A stretch of 64,000 nucleotides of DNA. Source: Puffinus mauretanicus (taxonomy: Eukaryota > Chordata > Aves > Procellariiformes > Procellariidae). The position numbers and the translations under genes are program-made. The stretch covers positions 124,001-188,000 of the forward strand of contig JAJKFH010001371.1 of assembly GCA_023333565.1 (NCBI GenBank), read 5' to 3'. The notes under the pieces are model-generated. The model saw only the letters and a list, made by a program, of their open reading frames with translations. It had not been told where the DNA came from and ran no database searches. This document shows positions 37,558 to 50,200 of the stretch, piece after piece (position 1 is the stretch's first letter; each line of letters starts with the position of its first letter).

Positions 37558-38291
37558 TCAAACATTTTGCAATGCTACAGGCCTGGGGAAGAGCGGCTGG
37601 AAAGTGCCCGGAGGAAAAGGACCTGGGGGTGCTGGTCGACAGCGGCTGAACATGAGCCGGCAGTGTGCCCAGGTGGCCAAGAAGGCCAACGGCATCCTGG
37701 CCTGTATCAGAACTGGTGTGGCCAGCAGGAGCAGGGAGGTGATGGTGCCCCTGTACTGGGCACTGGTGAGGCCAGCACCTCGAATCCTGTGTTCAGTTCT
37801 GGGCCCCTCACTACAAGAAGGACATGGAGGTGCTGGAGCGTGTCCAGAGGAGGGCAACGAAGCTGGTGAAGGGCCTGGAGCACAAGTCTGATGGGGAGCG
37901 GCTGAGGGAACTGGGGGGTTCAGCCTGGAGAAGAGGAGGCTGAGGGGAGACCTCATCGCTCTACAACCACCTGAAAGGAGGTTATGGCGAGGTGGGGTTG
38001 AGATCTCTTCTGCCAAAGAAGTAACAGTGATAGGTGAGAGGAAATGGCCTCAAGTTGCATCAGAGGTTTAGATTGGACATTAGGAAAAATTTCTTTACTG
38101 AAAGAGTGGTCAGGCCTTGGAACAGGCTGCCCAGGGAAGTGGTGGAGTCCCCATCCCTGGAAGTGTTTAAAAGACGTGTAGATGAGGCCCTTAGGGACAT
38201 GGTGTAGTGGGCATGATGGTGTTGGGTTGATGGTTGGACTCGATGATCTTAGAGGTCTTTTCCAACCTTAATGATTCTGTGATTCTATGAT
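37558..38291 (+). mobile_element. CR1 LINE, 5'-truncated copy
   Basis: A sense-strand CR1 (chicken repeat 1) non-LTR retrotransposon retaining about 730 bp of the 3' end. The remnant of ORF2 (reverse transcriptase C-terminal region) is visible in pieces such as [20 protein letters not shown] from about 37650 and RDLIALYN-like text near 37950. It is broken by small indels that shift the frame at least three times. The 3' end has the standard GGTTGGACTCGATGATCTTAG context, then GATTCTGTGATTCTATGAT, the 8-bp-type tail repeat of CR1. No poly-A tail and no obvious target-site duplication, as usual for CR1. Inactive. The 5' boundary is approximate. Confidence 0.93.
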
Positions 38292-41254
38292 CTCAGCCAC
38301 TTACCCTCAGCTCCCCTGTATAGGCAGCGGAGGAAACGAGTGCTTTCATCTCATCCTAATGCAGATAGACATCTGAAACAGGTCAGACAGATTGTGCCTG
38401 TCTCCTCTCATTGATGATAAAGAGGCTCTGGATGATGGGCTCTCATGGAGACGTCTGCGTTGTAGGTGAGATGAATCCCACCTTGACTAGCTGCAGTGGG
38501 CAGGTTGGGGTAGCACAAAAAGAGAGCAAGACAGTGTTGAATGTAGTCTGTTCTTGTCTTAGCTGCGTGCTCTCATTTGGTAAACCTATGCCTCTTCCTT
38601 TGCTCAAGAAGCAACCCTTCGTTTTTGTTCCTTGCTGGCCACGAGCTGGAGGGACATCATCCAGACAGCAACCAGAAGACAGAGTTAAACACCTCTCAGA
38701 GGTGCTCCGAGCAAAGGTACTAGGACAGAGCTCCAAGCCTGTCCCAGCTCTGGACCAAGGGGCATTTTAACCAAGTGAAGGCAGAAAGCGAAGGTAGGAA
38801 TGGGGCAGTTTTGTGCCTGTTTCATCCTTTCATACTGAGGCCAAGCAGCTGCTAGCATAGGTCAGGGGTTCCTCGGATGCTTGTCAGGAGCTCCTGACCT
38901 CATGCGTGTGCCCGAACAGCAGTCCTGTTGTATTGCAGTGGGAAAAGACGTGAGACCTCTAAATTCAGAGCTGAGACAAGGGCATGGGGACTTCAGATTG
39001 TGGATTAACAGATGATAGCAGCAGGAGCCCTGCGGTGCCTCTACAAGGGCTGCACATCTGGGTGTTCCAGGCTTGGTGGGTAAAACCCTTTCTGTTAGGG
39101 GAAAAAGAGCTTTTTCCTAACACTGAAGCACTATTAAATGCTGAACCCGGGGGCTTCGGGGGTGGCGGATCCAGTTTCTGTAGTTTTGTATCCCACTTGA
39201 GCTGAACCTTGCTCTGAAGACCCTGGTGTGGTCCGCAGGATCTGAGACCCAGAGCTGTTCTTTTGAAAGAACTGGAAAAAACAAAGCTGAGCCGACTGGA
39301 AGGAATAAAGCCTGGTAGCCCGGGGAGGATTTTCTTGACTGGCTGAGTTTCCCCTTTGACTTGGAGCACTTGTTCCATCATGCCTTTTGCTGGGAAAGAA
39401 TTAGCCCGGTGGCAGAAATGTGATGCACTGGGCGTTTCGGGAGCGAAAAACCTGTCCGCAGCGAAAGCCTGCAGAGCTTGAACTTGGCCTTCGAGTCCCT
39501 GTGCTGGCAGCTGGTTGCAAGCCTACTCGGTAGGGGAGGGTGCCGTGCCAGGCCTTTTACCCTCCGTCTCATGCCTGTGTAGTCAGCATTAAATCCTAGG
39601 ACCCTGAAGAAAACCAGTCAGTTTTGTACCCCACTTTTTGTTTGTTACTGAAACTCATGCTATAATTCCTGTCAGTTCAGACACCCATAAAATGGTGGTG
39701 CATCTCTGGAAGTCTACTGTGTGGACTACAGTTGCTTCAAACTTTGCAATAGCAGGGAATTTATTAGGGGAAAAATTTCTGGCTGACCCTAGGTGGGAAG
39801 CACACATACCATGCTACAGAAAAAGGCAAAAAAACCCCTTATATTCCATTATATAGTGTATTTTCCTCACTTCAAATGCATCTGATCTCTCCCTGCTCTC
39901 TTTCCGGGCTACACGTGTCCACCACAAGCTTTTCTGCTTTCCAACTCGTGCTTCTAGGGGACAGAGAGGGCAAGGGAGAGCGTATGAAAACCTTCAGGAG
40001 GCTTTTAATTCAGGAAGGAAGGTATCTCAGGGCCCTGTACTTAAGACTCACGGCATATGTTTTGCTCTGATGCTTTCCTTGTTGCCCTTCCCCTCTGAAC
40101 TTTGGTACAATAAATAGCGTCTGTGTTTGAAGAGTGTCCCAGCAGAGAGGCATCTGGCACAGCGTCGGCTCCTCGCAGCTTCTCGGCGTTTCTGCTGCAC
40201 GTAGCCTCTTGCCTGGCCAACAAGCGCATCGTCGGTGGCACCCAACAGCAAGCGTGCGCCTGCCCCTTTTGCCTGCTTACCCAAGGTAACTCCTCCTGTT
40301 GCTCCTTCCATGTGGCAAAAACAAGTCAGAAAGGGAGAGATGTTAACACAGGGCTTTGGTTTGCAAAATGATACCTGCCGTGCCTTGCTGTGCTCTGTTC
40401 CTCACCTGCGAAACCCTGAGCCCCATCCGCAAGAGCGGTATCGTGCTAGTACCGGCTTTTTGCTGCAATCAGCCTGCTGATGCTTGGATGCGCTCCCGGA
40501 AAACAGTGCTTTTTACTTGTTAATTTTTGCCGCTGACAGTACGCTCGCTGCCTTGTCAACCGGAGACGGTTCATAGGTTTCTGGGAGATGCGCAGCGGCG
40601 TCGCTCGGCTGTTTGCTCTCCTGGTTGAACAGCCACGTGTTACAGGTCTTTGAAAGCTCGTGGGAGAAACCAGGATCCATTAGTCTTTCACAAAGGTTTT
40701 GTAACTATATGACCTTCCTAACTAAATTCCCTAATTCCCTAATAACATATATGTTTAACTAAATCTAGGCAGACAAGGCTGTATCAAGCCTTAGGCATGG
40801 GAAATCGTGTAATACAATAAAGTTGCATATCGTGTCCAAGGCAGAACTAACCTTGTTACAGCAAGAACCTCCTTAAGATTTTAGCTTTAGGGTGGGAAGA
40901 CGACTCCCATCGCAGGGAACCCCAGTTCCCTCCCGTATTCCACCAAAGGCTGCTTTGGTTTCTGATTCAGCTCTGCAAATACTGTCTAGTGGCTTCAAAC
41001 TGGGTATGAAGTCGGCTGGTATTATTTCCCCTGTGAAGGCTAGAGCGAGGGAGAGAAAATTAAAGCAACTTGTCTTAGCCTGAGTCAGCATCGCGGGGTT
41101 GCGAGCCTGTCTCTGTAGAGCCTAGTGGAAGGTCCCTGCCTTATCTGCCTTGATATTTTGCTGGTTGCACAACTCGCACATCCCATAGATGCAAATATTT
41201 TCCTGGGGTTGGCCCTGGTTGCCCAAGGAGGGTGTTTGTTCAGATTCTCATGCT

Positions 41255-41288
41255 TTGCAATTAATATAAGCTTGCAATTAATATAAGC
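41255..41288 (+). repeat. Perfect tandem duplication of a 17-bp unit
   Basis: TTGCAATTAATATAAGC occurs at 41255-41271 and again at 41272-41288 with no difference. A recent local duplication, possibly polymorphic. Confidence 0.85.
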
Positions 41289-44200
41289 TTCTCAACTCTG
41301 TGAGAGAAAGAAGGGGAAGTGGTGCTAGGTGTTTTTTTTTCCCTCTCCCTGTTATTCCTCACCAGCCGGCTACTTTGAAACGAGCACATTGTGGTTTTTT
41401 CCTTAAGAAGCAACGTGTCGCTGCAAATTCAGCTTCGGAGAGTTTGTGGGAGCTTTTGTCCGCTGGCGTTGTGGCTGCTGCGGGCAAGGCACAGACAACA
41501 TGCAGCGCTGCGGGTACCCAGCCTGCAAGCTGGGTCTGGTCGAAGTGGATGCCAGCCCAGCCGAGCGGCACGGTCCTTCTTCCCTGGTGCATTCCCACAC
41601 TCGCTCGGCAGCGGCTGGGAGATGCTAGACCTGCCTCGCTCCTTCGTATCGTTGCCCAAATCGTGCAAGAGCAGCAAAGTTCACACCACGGGATGTTGTC
41701 AAAGGAATCTGAACCTGGTGCGTTGCAAATAAATATCTTTTCTCCACCTTGTTATCTCAAGGGGGCTGTATGAAGTGTGCTTGTCACAGCGGTGCCAGGC
41801 ACCAGCACAGCTCACGGAGGTATTCATGCACGTTCTCTCCTGAGCTACTGCATGAAAATGGGCTCCTTGACAGGGTAAATTCCCTCCATTTTAGTACAGG
41901 TGCAAAAAAAGGTATCTAGTTTAGACCTGGAGAGCACGCTTCGTCTTTAGGTACAGCGGCAAAACTTTGAGTAAACTTCATGAAGTCTGTGGTTCATCGT
42001 GTTTTCCATAGTACTCTCTGAACTTCCATTTCTTTTTTGTGCTCTTCAAGAGCAGCGATTCCTTTGGTGCTGTAGAATAAAAGAAGCACTTGCTTAAAGC
42101 GGCGTGGAGGAGTTGTCACCCTATAAAACTCAGCCTGGGCCATCGGCTGTGTGTTTCACAGTGGTACCGACCGATCACATCAGCGTCTTCTTCAGACCTT
42201 GCAGCCATATGGAAGTCTTTTGGGGGGTGGGGGGAAAGGCCAACTACATGAATTTTTGTATCTGATCAGGGTTTTGATTGTTAGCTTACGTCAGATTTCC
42301 TGTTTGAGTTGACACGTATGTCCTGAGTTTGGTCAAAAATATGTGGAAGTAAGGGCAAATGAAGCCTGTGGAATGGCAGCCACCACTTGGAACAGCTTCT
42401 TTATGGTAGATCTCCATTTGGGTAGGAAATACTAACTTGAGATACACTTTTCTTCAATGCAGGTCTGACACCCTCTCTGTTCCATCTTAGGTGTGCAGGT
42501 GAAAGGCAAAAATCATTATATGAGGTGATAAATATTTGTGATTAGTAGGGGTTTGAGTCCAGATCCTAGACCTTAATCAGCCTCTGATGGAGGGAGTTAA
42601 TTTAGAATGAGACAACCTTTACCCCAAGTTTTTAAGGATGGGTTGTGAGGGTAAGTTGACGAACTCCAGCTTTCAGAGCTCAATGCTTTCCTTGCTGTTC
42701 GAGTATGAATTTTCCTCTTGTGTTAGTATACTCACTCTCTACAAAACACTGCAGCATCTCTTTTTGCTTAAGTAGTGTTTCGGGTTAAAGCTGGCTGCTT
42801 TGACATGCGAGCTGGTGGTTTTCCATGGGCTTTTTCTGTTTTTAAAAAAGCTTTTTGCAAAGTTTTGATTCATGTTTTTTTTTTAAATTTCATTTTATTT
42901 TTTCAGTTGAAGTTCCTGTGTGGGAGCAATGAGAGCTATGTAGGAACCATAGCCACTACACTACGATGTGGCCTTGAAGGTTCATTGTAGGGACACACAT
43001 GGTCCTTGGGGAGTTGCTTTCTGAAAATAAGAGGATTTAAGGGGGAAATCAAGCAGCAGTTTATTTCCAGTTAGGTGTGAATGACGTCCAAGAAGAAGCT
43101 GCTGTGTGTGCCTTAGGAGCCCTGAGAAACAGCACTGGTGAGCTCCGCTGCTGCCAGATGAAGCAGGGAGGCTTTATCACCCCTTTCCAAAATCTCACCG
43201 GTGGCTTCTCTCTCCACCAGGCTCCTGTGAAAGTACGTGACCACGTTTGAGTTCTCACAATACTGGCAAGACTGTAAAAATTCTGAGTTCAAGCTTAATC
43301 TCTGAATTTATTCTTCTAAGGAAGGAGAATTTTGTCCTACCGAAGATTTGAGGAAAAACGGACCCATAAAGTAGAGCCCCTGACTGCAGATACTTTGGTG
43401 GTTCTCTGTTCCCTTTAAGGAGAAAAAAAAAAAAAGAAACCACCAAAACTCTGAAAGAGCTGCTTGTTCAAAAGTGGAGACTTTCTGTAGTTGTTCCTAG
43501 TGACTGTTTCCTCAGGGGAATCATTTCCATATCTTATGAGTAATTTCTGAGTCCAACTCAAAGCTCACAAGACAGATCGTGTCGTGACAAGAGCTGGGAA
43601 GTTTGCATCATCTGATTAGACTGGATCATCTTTAACAGTGCTGCTTCACGTCACCTGTCCCTTTTCTTGCTTGCTTTTTCCTAACCACTGGGGGGAAGAA
43701 AAAAACCCCACACAGCCTTGTGACATTCAGCATTACTCAAACGCTCTTGCAGTCTTGAACGGTCAGCGAAGGCAACATGGACAAATTTTGTGGGTGTGGG
43801 TGAGCAGAATGGGAGAGGAACCCCCGACCACGCATAGGACCAGGCTCCTACCACTTGGAACAGCAACTTCATAGCTGTTACAACTCACATTCATGGGAGC
43901 AGACCAAAAAAAGCCTGAAGGTGTGAAAAGGGATGCAGCCACTAGTCTGAGCAAGCATGTAGACCGTGGTCTTTTGGTGCACATCCCATCTCTATGTCCC
44001 ACCAGCCCTGCCTGGAGCCCTTTTAGTGGTATTTGCCGTAGCCCGAGATAGTTGTGTGAGGTTTTTGGTGCCCTGAGTTCCTGTTTTCAACCCCCTTTCT
44101 AGAAAGCAAGGCTTGAGTATCAGAATTACAGTTCTTGTGTCTTTGCCTGTGTTTGCGAGGGCAGATGCTGAACACAATGGTAACCAATAGAATAAAAGGT

Positions 44201-45867
44201 CAGGGCTGGTTTGCTGGGGGCTGGGGGCAGATGGCAAAGGGCGATAGCATGAAATGCTCCCAGCAATTGGGGATTTGCAGAGTGGCGTAGGTCATGTAAC
44301 AGATCTTCCCAACCCCCCAATCTAATAGCATATAGGAAATCTAATAAATTTTACTTATAATAATAAAGTTGTATTATTATACACTGGGGGATTGAAGGCA
44401 GATGCTTGGATTTTTCCCAGTGGCCTGAAGGAGGGTTCAGGTATTGTTTTGTTTTATTTATTTATTATATTTTAAACCAAAGCCAAAGAACCACGAGTCA
44501 GCTTGATCTTTGCTGCAGCAGTTCCTCCGCTGTGGTCCCCAGGCCTTCTCTGACAGACGCCTGCACCTCCACTCGGATGGATGAACCCGGAGACTGCTAT
44601 ATAACAGGCTTGTTTTTGTCACCCCCCCTTGCAGAAATTCCTTAGGGAGGCTCCGCATGTCCTTAGGAGGCAGCGGTGGGGTAAGGGAGGGGATGCTTTG
44701 TGCCTCGTAGCAGAGGGTCCTGGGGGGACACTCAGCTGCCGATCCCAGGAGCAAGTTCTCTGTGCCAGCGCCCACCAGCACCACATGCAATTCCTCATGG
44801 CGGCCAGATCTTCAGGGAGGAGGAAACCACTCGGTCACCTCCTTCCTTCTCCTGCTTTATGATTGCTGACTGCATCTGCTCTGTAGGCACTCTCTTTGCC
44901 TCCCTGGCTGAAGGTGTATTTTTAATCCTTCCTCTCCCAGGAAATGTCAGTCCACCTTGCTACTGTCTCAAGGCGCTGAGAGGGATAAGTGGGCCAAGGG
45001 TGAAAATTAAAATAGACCAGGTGAGATCCTCAACCAGTGTTGACTGTCTTGGCTTTAGTGGCTTCACTGCAGGGATGCTACTTTTTACCCTTTCCTTAAG
45101 GTGATCCTTCCAGGTCAGTGTCAGGTTTGGGACTCGCGCGTTCGGTTCCAACAGCTTGGGCTGTCCTCTCCCTTCCTTTGGGAAATGAAAAAAATCTTAC
45201 GCTTTGTCCATGCTACACGCGCACAGTGGCTTAGGGCTGTCAGGAGAAGTCAGTTTTGAAGTTCTCGGTTTGCCTTTTGCGGTTATGTTTTTTTCAGGTC
45301 AAATACAGAACTGTGTGCAAGAGCCTTGTAAAGTCCGAGAATAAATCCGATGAACGCTGTGTTTCTTTTCTGAACGCCTCTGCAATACGTGCTTCCCCGG
45401 CGCGGCAGAGCTGTGTTTGGGCAGCAGGATCGGGGAGCCTGGGCGGCTAGTGGGAGATGGCTGGGCACTGGGGCGGAAAATGGGAAGCTGTATATACAAG
45501 GCTGGTAAAAAGAGGAGATGTTTATGGCTTGGGGACCTCGTTGCTGCAAGGTGTTAGGGAAGTCAGCGGCTTCAGAAGATAAAGATCGGAGTGTTGTACG
45601 GACAGCAGGGACAACCAGAGTTAAAAAGAAAGAAATTCTCCAAAGTGGAGACTTTGGTGTAGGAGCTCCCTTTTTTGTTTGCAGATCATCTGGCAGGATG
45701 AGGCCCTGCTCTGGGACCAATGGTGGTTTCCACTGGAAAGAGTAGAAGAAGGTTTTGGGGTACGTGAGAATCCCCTGCAACATCTTTCATGCCTGGCCGT
45801 TGCTTACACTGCCCTAATAAAGTTACATTACAGTAATCACAGTGCCTTACAGTTGAAAGTTCGAAAG

Positions 45868-46082
45868 TCCCTTTTTTCTTTTTTTTTCTTTTTTTTTTTT
45901 TTCTTCTTTTTTTCTTTTTTTTCTTTTTTTTTCTTTTTTGCTTTTTTCTTTTTTTCTTTTTTCTTTTTTCTTTTTTTCTTTTTTCTTTTTTTTTCTTTTT
46001 TTTCTTCTTTTCTTCCCCCCCTTTTCCCCCTCTTTTCCCCCCTTTCTTTTCTCCCCTTTTTTTTTCTCCCCCGCCCCCCCCC
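45868..46082 (+). repeat. 215-nt polypyrimidine tract
   Basis: Only two purines (G at 45940 and G at 46073) interrupt 215 bases of C and T. The left part is T-runs of 4-12 broken by single C. The right part (from about 46015) alternates C-runs and T-runs. Homopurine-homopyrimidine DNA of this length can form triplex (H-DNA) structure. Frames across it translate to Phe/Ser on + and Lys/Arg/Glu on - and are artefacts. Confidence 0.9.
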
Positions 46083-47224
46083 AGCGTGTGTGATCTTTTC
46101 ATGCTGCTGCGTGGGGTTTGCCTGGGGAGTTTGCTGTGCAGAGATTGATCTGTGATGGAGGTGCGTTGCCATGCCTGACGAAAGGATGCTTCATCTAGAA
46201 GGGCACTTGCGGGCTCATGTTGCCCCATTTTACTTTCCCCAAGCTGTGACCCTTCCAGCTCATGCCGCAGATGTTTTAGGCTGTGCTTTGCATGGTCTCT
46301 TCGTGTACTCTCAGGAGAAAGCAGGTGCTGAAGAACAGGGTGAAATCCTGTCTGTGGGTTTGTAAGCACCAGCTGTGGCTGGTCACCAGTACTTGCCAGG
46401 GTGGTACCAGCTGTGGGCAGGTGCTGGTCTCTGGCTGACTTCTCCTCCTAAAGACATTCTCCCTCTAAAGACTTAATTTTCTTCTTTCTGTTTGCGGTTG
46501 GGCATGGAGAGTGCTTCCTATCTGTATCTCGTTCAAACAAGCAAATCTGGTTAATGGGACTGGAGGGAGCACTTACCGGTGCTGTCATGCTGGTCCAAGT
46601 GAGGATCAGAGCTCTGCATTGCCCTTTTCTCCATCAATTGTTGATCTGTGTAGAGGAACACCTAAGCTGAGTCAATGAGGTAGGGCAGGGGACTCTGGAG
46701 CTTGATGGCCACGTCAAGTGCAGCACCAAGGCCAGATCTGGATCTACTCATTGCCTCTACCAGGGATGTCCTGAGGGACTGGGGATCAGTTGCGGGATTT
46801 CAAGAAGATGTGGGTACACCTAACCTTTAGGCATTATCAGAGGGACCTCAACTGCTCTGTTGCTCTCAGAGGCTTTGCTTACTTGTTAATCAGCTTGTGA
46901 GGCTTCAGTGTTGAGGTGGAGCCACATCTCACACGGGCTTGGTGCCTTGCTTTTCTGTGGTTTCTTTTCAGCCATAGTGTGCCTGTGGCTGCTGGCTGCG
47001 AGCCCACCCAAATCCTGCATGTCATCGTTGCTGTGGGCTCCCAAGGAAGTTCTGGAAGGAAACCCCCCCTGCTTCTGCTGATTGTGCAGGTCTGCCAGCA
47101 GATGCTGGAGGTTGCGACGGAGCTGATGGAGTAGGTGGTGTGCTCCTGTCCTCTGCATAATCAACCACAGCCATTGACGAGAAGCAGAGTCTTGTGGCAA
47201 AACACACTTGTGTGTCGAGTGTGG

Positions 47225-47330
47225 GGGAGCAGAAGTCCCTGGCTTTACCATAAGTTTCCTGTGTGACTGTCAGCGAGTCACTTAATTGCTGTGGGTTCCT
47301 CGTTGCAGGGTAGAGTTACTGTTTCCTTGA
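47225..47330 (+). repeat. MIR-like SINE fragment
   Basis: CTGTGTGACTGTCAGCGAGTCACTTAATTGCTGTG followed by GGTTCCTCG tracks the MIR consensus block GCTGTGTGACCTTGGGCAAGTCACTTAACCTCTCTG over about 40 bp. Sense orientation. Confidence 0.55.
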
Positions 47331-50074
47331 TCTGCCACGCCGTGTGTTCCCGGGGGGTGGATATATGAACCTGTGTGGAGGCTACTTGGAGTTGAAGGAG
47401 CATGTCTTCTGCATCCATGCTGTGATGCTTGCAAGACAGGCAGGATGAGTCCCTGCGCGGCGTCCCTTTGTTGCTGCAGAGCCAAAAGAGGGAGATTCCT
47501 CCCTTTTCAGTATAGAGAGCTGTAATCTGTACATCTTCAGTCTCATTTGCAGCAGGTCTGTGCTGTGACGCATAAATCGCACAGTGATGCATTTAAATAA
47601 CCCACCCACAGCAACATTGCTTGGATTTTTTTAAAATCCAGAGTGCTGCAGAGGGAGGGGACATAAGCATCACATTAACAAGCCCATTGTGGCTGAGATT
47701 TACCATGAGCAGCCAAGTGAGGTTTGGGTAATCCAGGACCCAAACTTAACAAAGTCTGCTGATCCAAACTTAAATCTCACGCCTTAACCTTTGGACCTCT
47801 CTTTTTCTGTCAGGGTTGCGTGGTGGTTGCTCAGTGTTGCACACACAATGCATTGGTTGGCTGTGCCCGGCTTCAGACCTGGTTGTGACGAATTCATTCG
47901 CCTTGGCTGTTGAAGGGCTGGGTTTGGTGGTCTTCTCCAAACCTCTCTGCCAGCATGCTCAGTGTCCCCATCCCTCTAGGTTGCAGCTGGCTGGTGCTGC
48001 AGCTGCCGGGTCCGTAAATCAGCAGCGTGCCCCTGAATATCTGCTGCATAATGACTGATGCATATGCATGCTTGCGACAGCATTGTGTCACCCTGCTAAT
48101 AACATGTCCTGGTGGGAAGGAGAGCAGGGACGGGGTCCCAGCAGCAGGTGCCTGCTCGCTTCCTTTCATCTCCTCTTCCCACCGCTCCCCTGTCGTTGGC
48201 TCCCTGAGATGCCCCTTCGCTTGCTTTTCTAATGCGTTTTCCCCAGCTCCTTCTCCCAGATTTGCTAAAGCGAGCCCTGCAGGTTTGCTTTTTGCTGTGG
48301 TACCTTCTTGCCCTTCGTCCCTGCTCTGCTAATAAGTAAGGGTGTGTGCCTGCAAAGGTGCTGCAAGGACTAAATGAATGCAGAAGGACGATCGTTATAT
48401 TTGATCACGTAAATTAAATGGCTTACTAATAAAGGAGACGCTCTGGAAGTATCTGATTTTGGCTGTTTGGGGTCACTCAGGCTGTTCCTTTGAGCTCTGT
48501 CTTTGAACGAACTGTATGAGGAGCTTTTTATCGGTGTCCCATTGGGAATGGAAAGGCAAGAAGGAAACTCGGTCTTCTTCCCTCATCCCCCGATGGACTG
48601 TCCCTCACCTACAACTGGCCTGCGGAGATGACACTATTGCACCCTCTGTCTTGAAAAATGAGGGGGAAAAAAAGATGCTGTACCACCTTTCCCTGGAAAA
48701 GATAAAACTTTGGAGGATATGACTGGCGGCCTGTGGTATACCACATGTCCGAGAGGACGGGGGGGTGGACTCTGCTTTTCCCCTTCCAGTACAGGATTCT
48801 AGGTGCTGTCCAGGGAAGCTGGGGGAGCCAAGTTGGGTACTAACCAAGGGTACCCCACGATACGCCTGTCTGAGTCCAGCCCCGCTGGAGCTGGCTGTCC
48901 CTGCAGAGACGAGGGATCCCTCTCATTCCTCCTCTCTGTTTCTTCTCCTTCTAGGGGGACTTGAGCCATCCCCAGACGAGAGGACCCTGTTTCTCTGCGG
49001 GGCTGCTTAGCCATCCAGAGGGTGAGTGCCGCATGGGCAGGAGCAGACGGGGCTCCTGCTGTCCCAAGATACTCGTTTTTACGCTGCTGGCCAACAGCTT
49101 CCACCTCTTTCCACCCAATCCCAGTGCCGCTGGCTCGCTGTCTGGACTTTGCTGCTGCAGTAGCTGTAGTGCGATAGGACATGTGCTGCGTGCTCCGTTT
49201 CGTTCCTGGAGACTGGAGCTCACCAAATACTCTTGTAATATTATTTTGCTCCAAAACCTGGTCTTCTAAAAAGTCTCTTATCCATTAAATGTTAAAAGAA
49301 AACATTTTAAAAACTAAAAGCATTATCAAAACAATTCTTGAAACTTCCCAGCTGCAAATACTCTGTTTCCTTATCCATTTATTTGCTGCAGAAATACATA
49401 TGTGTTAGGATTTAAAGCAGGCAGGAAGCTGAACAGCCAGACCTATTTCCATTGCAAATTCTTCTCAGTGAAAATGGCTTGGATGCGTTTCCTGAAACCA
49501 GCTTCCTAATTTTTCCCTAATTTTTTGTCAGCGGTTGTTTGAGAGGAACAGGAAAGGATGGGGAAGAGGGGAGAACGGAATGCAAATCTCTCAGGGGGAA
49601 TACATTTCTTGACTCTGGGGTACTTTTTTTGGCCCAAAACGCATCGGTGGTGCTCAGGTTGGGACTGGCCCTTTTCTTAAGTGATGTGCAAGGCCACCGT
49701 ATACCAGTGGCTTCCCCCTTGTAGCTGGGCTTCGAGTGGGGAAAATGGCAGCGGTGCTCAGCCTGCCCCTCTGCTCCCAGCCCTGTCTGCATCTCCCGTG
49801 GCCTCCCCGCACATCAGAGCATCCGTGCCTCTGCTGGCCGCCTGTGCCCGTGACCCAGCTGGATTTCATTAGGATAATTGGAGAGCAGGGCGCCTCTTAC
49901 AGCGCTCCGGGCTTTCCCACTTGATGTACCCTGCCTCCCCAACCATCTCTGCCCAGGGACGCTGGGCTGGGGGGGAGCTGCCAGCTCTGACAGCCCAACA
50001 CAAAGACCCAGGAGGAGGCCAACGGCTTTCCCATCCAACACCTCTACTGGGAGCTTTTTGTCTCATGTGAAGAC

Positions 50075-50200
50075 CCTGGATGCGAAGTCACGTTGCCTGA
50101 ATTTAGTTCCCAGCTTTACCACCCATTGATGACTTTGGGCCAGTCCCTTGGCTTGTTTGCATCCCCTTACCTCTCTGTACAACGAGGAGGATGGTGTTTC
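50075..50200 (+). repeat. MIR-like SINE fragment
   Basis: In order: a TTAGTTCCCAGCTTTACCAC segment, then GATGACTTTGGGCCAGTCCCTTGG, then CCTCTCTGTACAACGAGGAGGATGG. These correspond to the MIR blocks for 'tctgccact', 'gaccttgggcaagtc' and 'ctgtaaaatggggat'. One of the better-preserved copies here. Confidence 0.6.

Noticed and set aside
45686..46369. Lys/Arg/Glu-rich frame on the minus strand and Phe-rich frame on the + strand
   Set aside because: Direct translation of the polypyrimidine tract.
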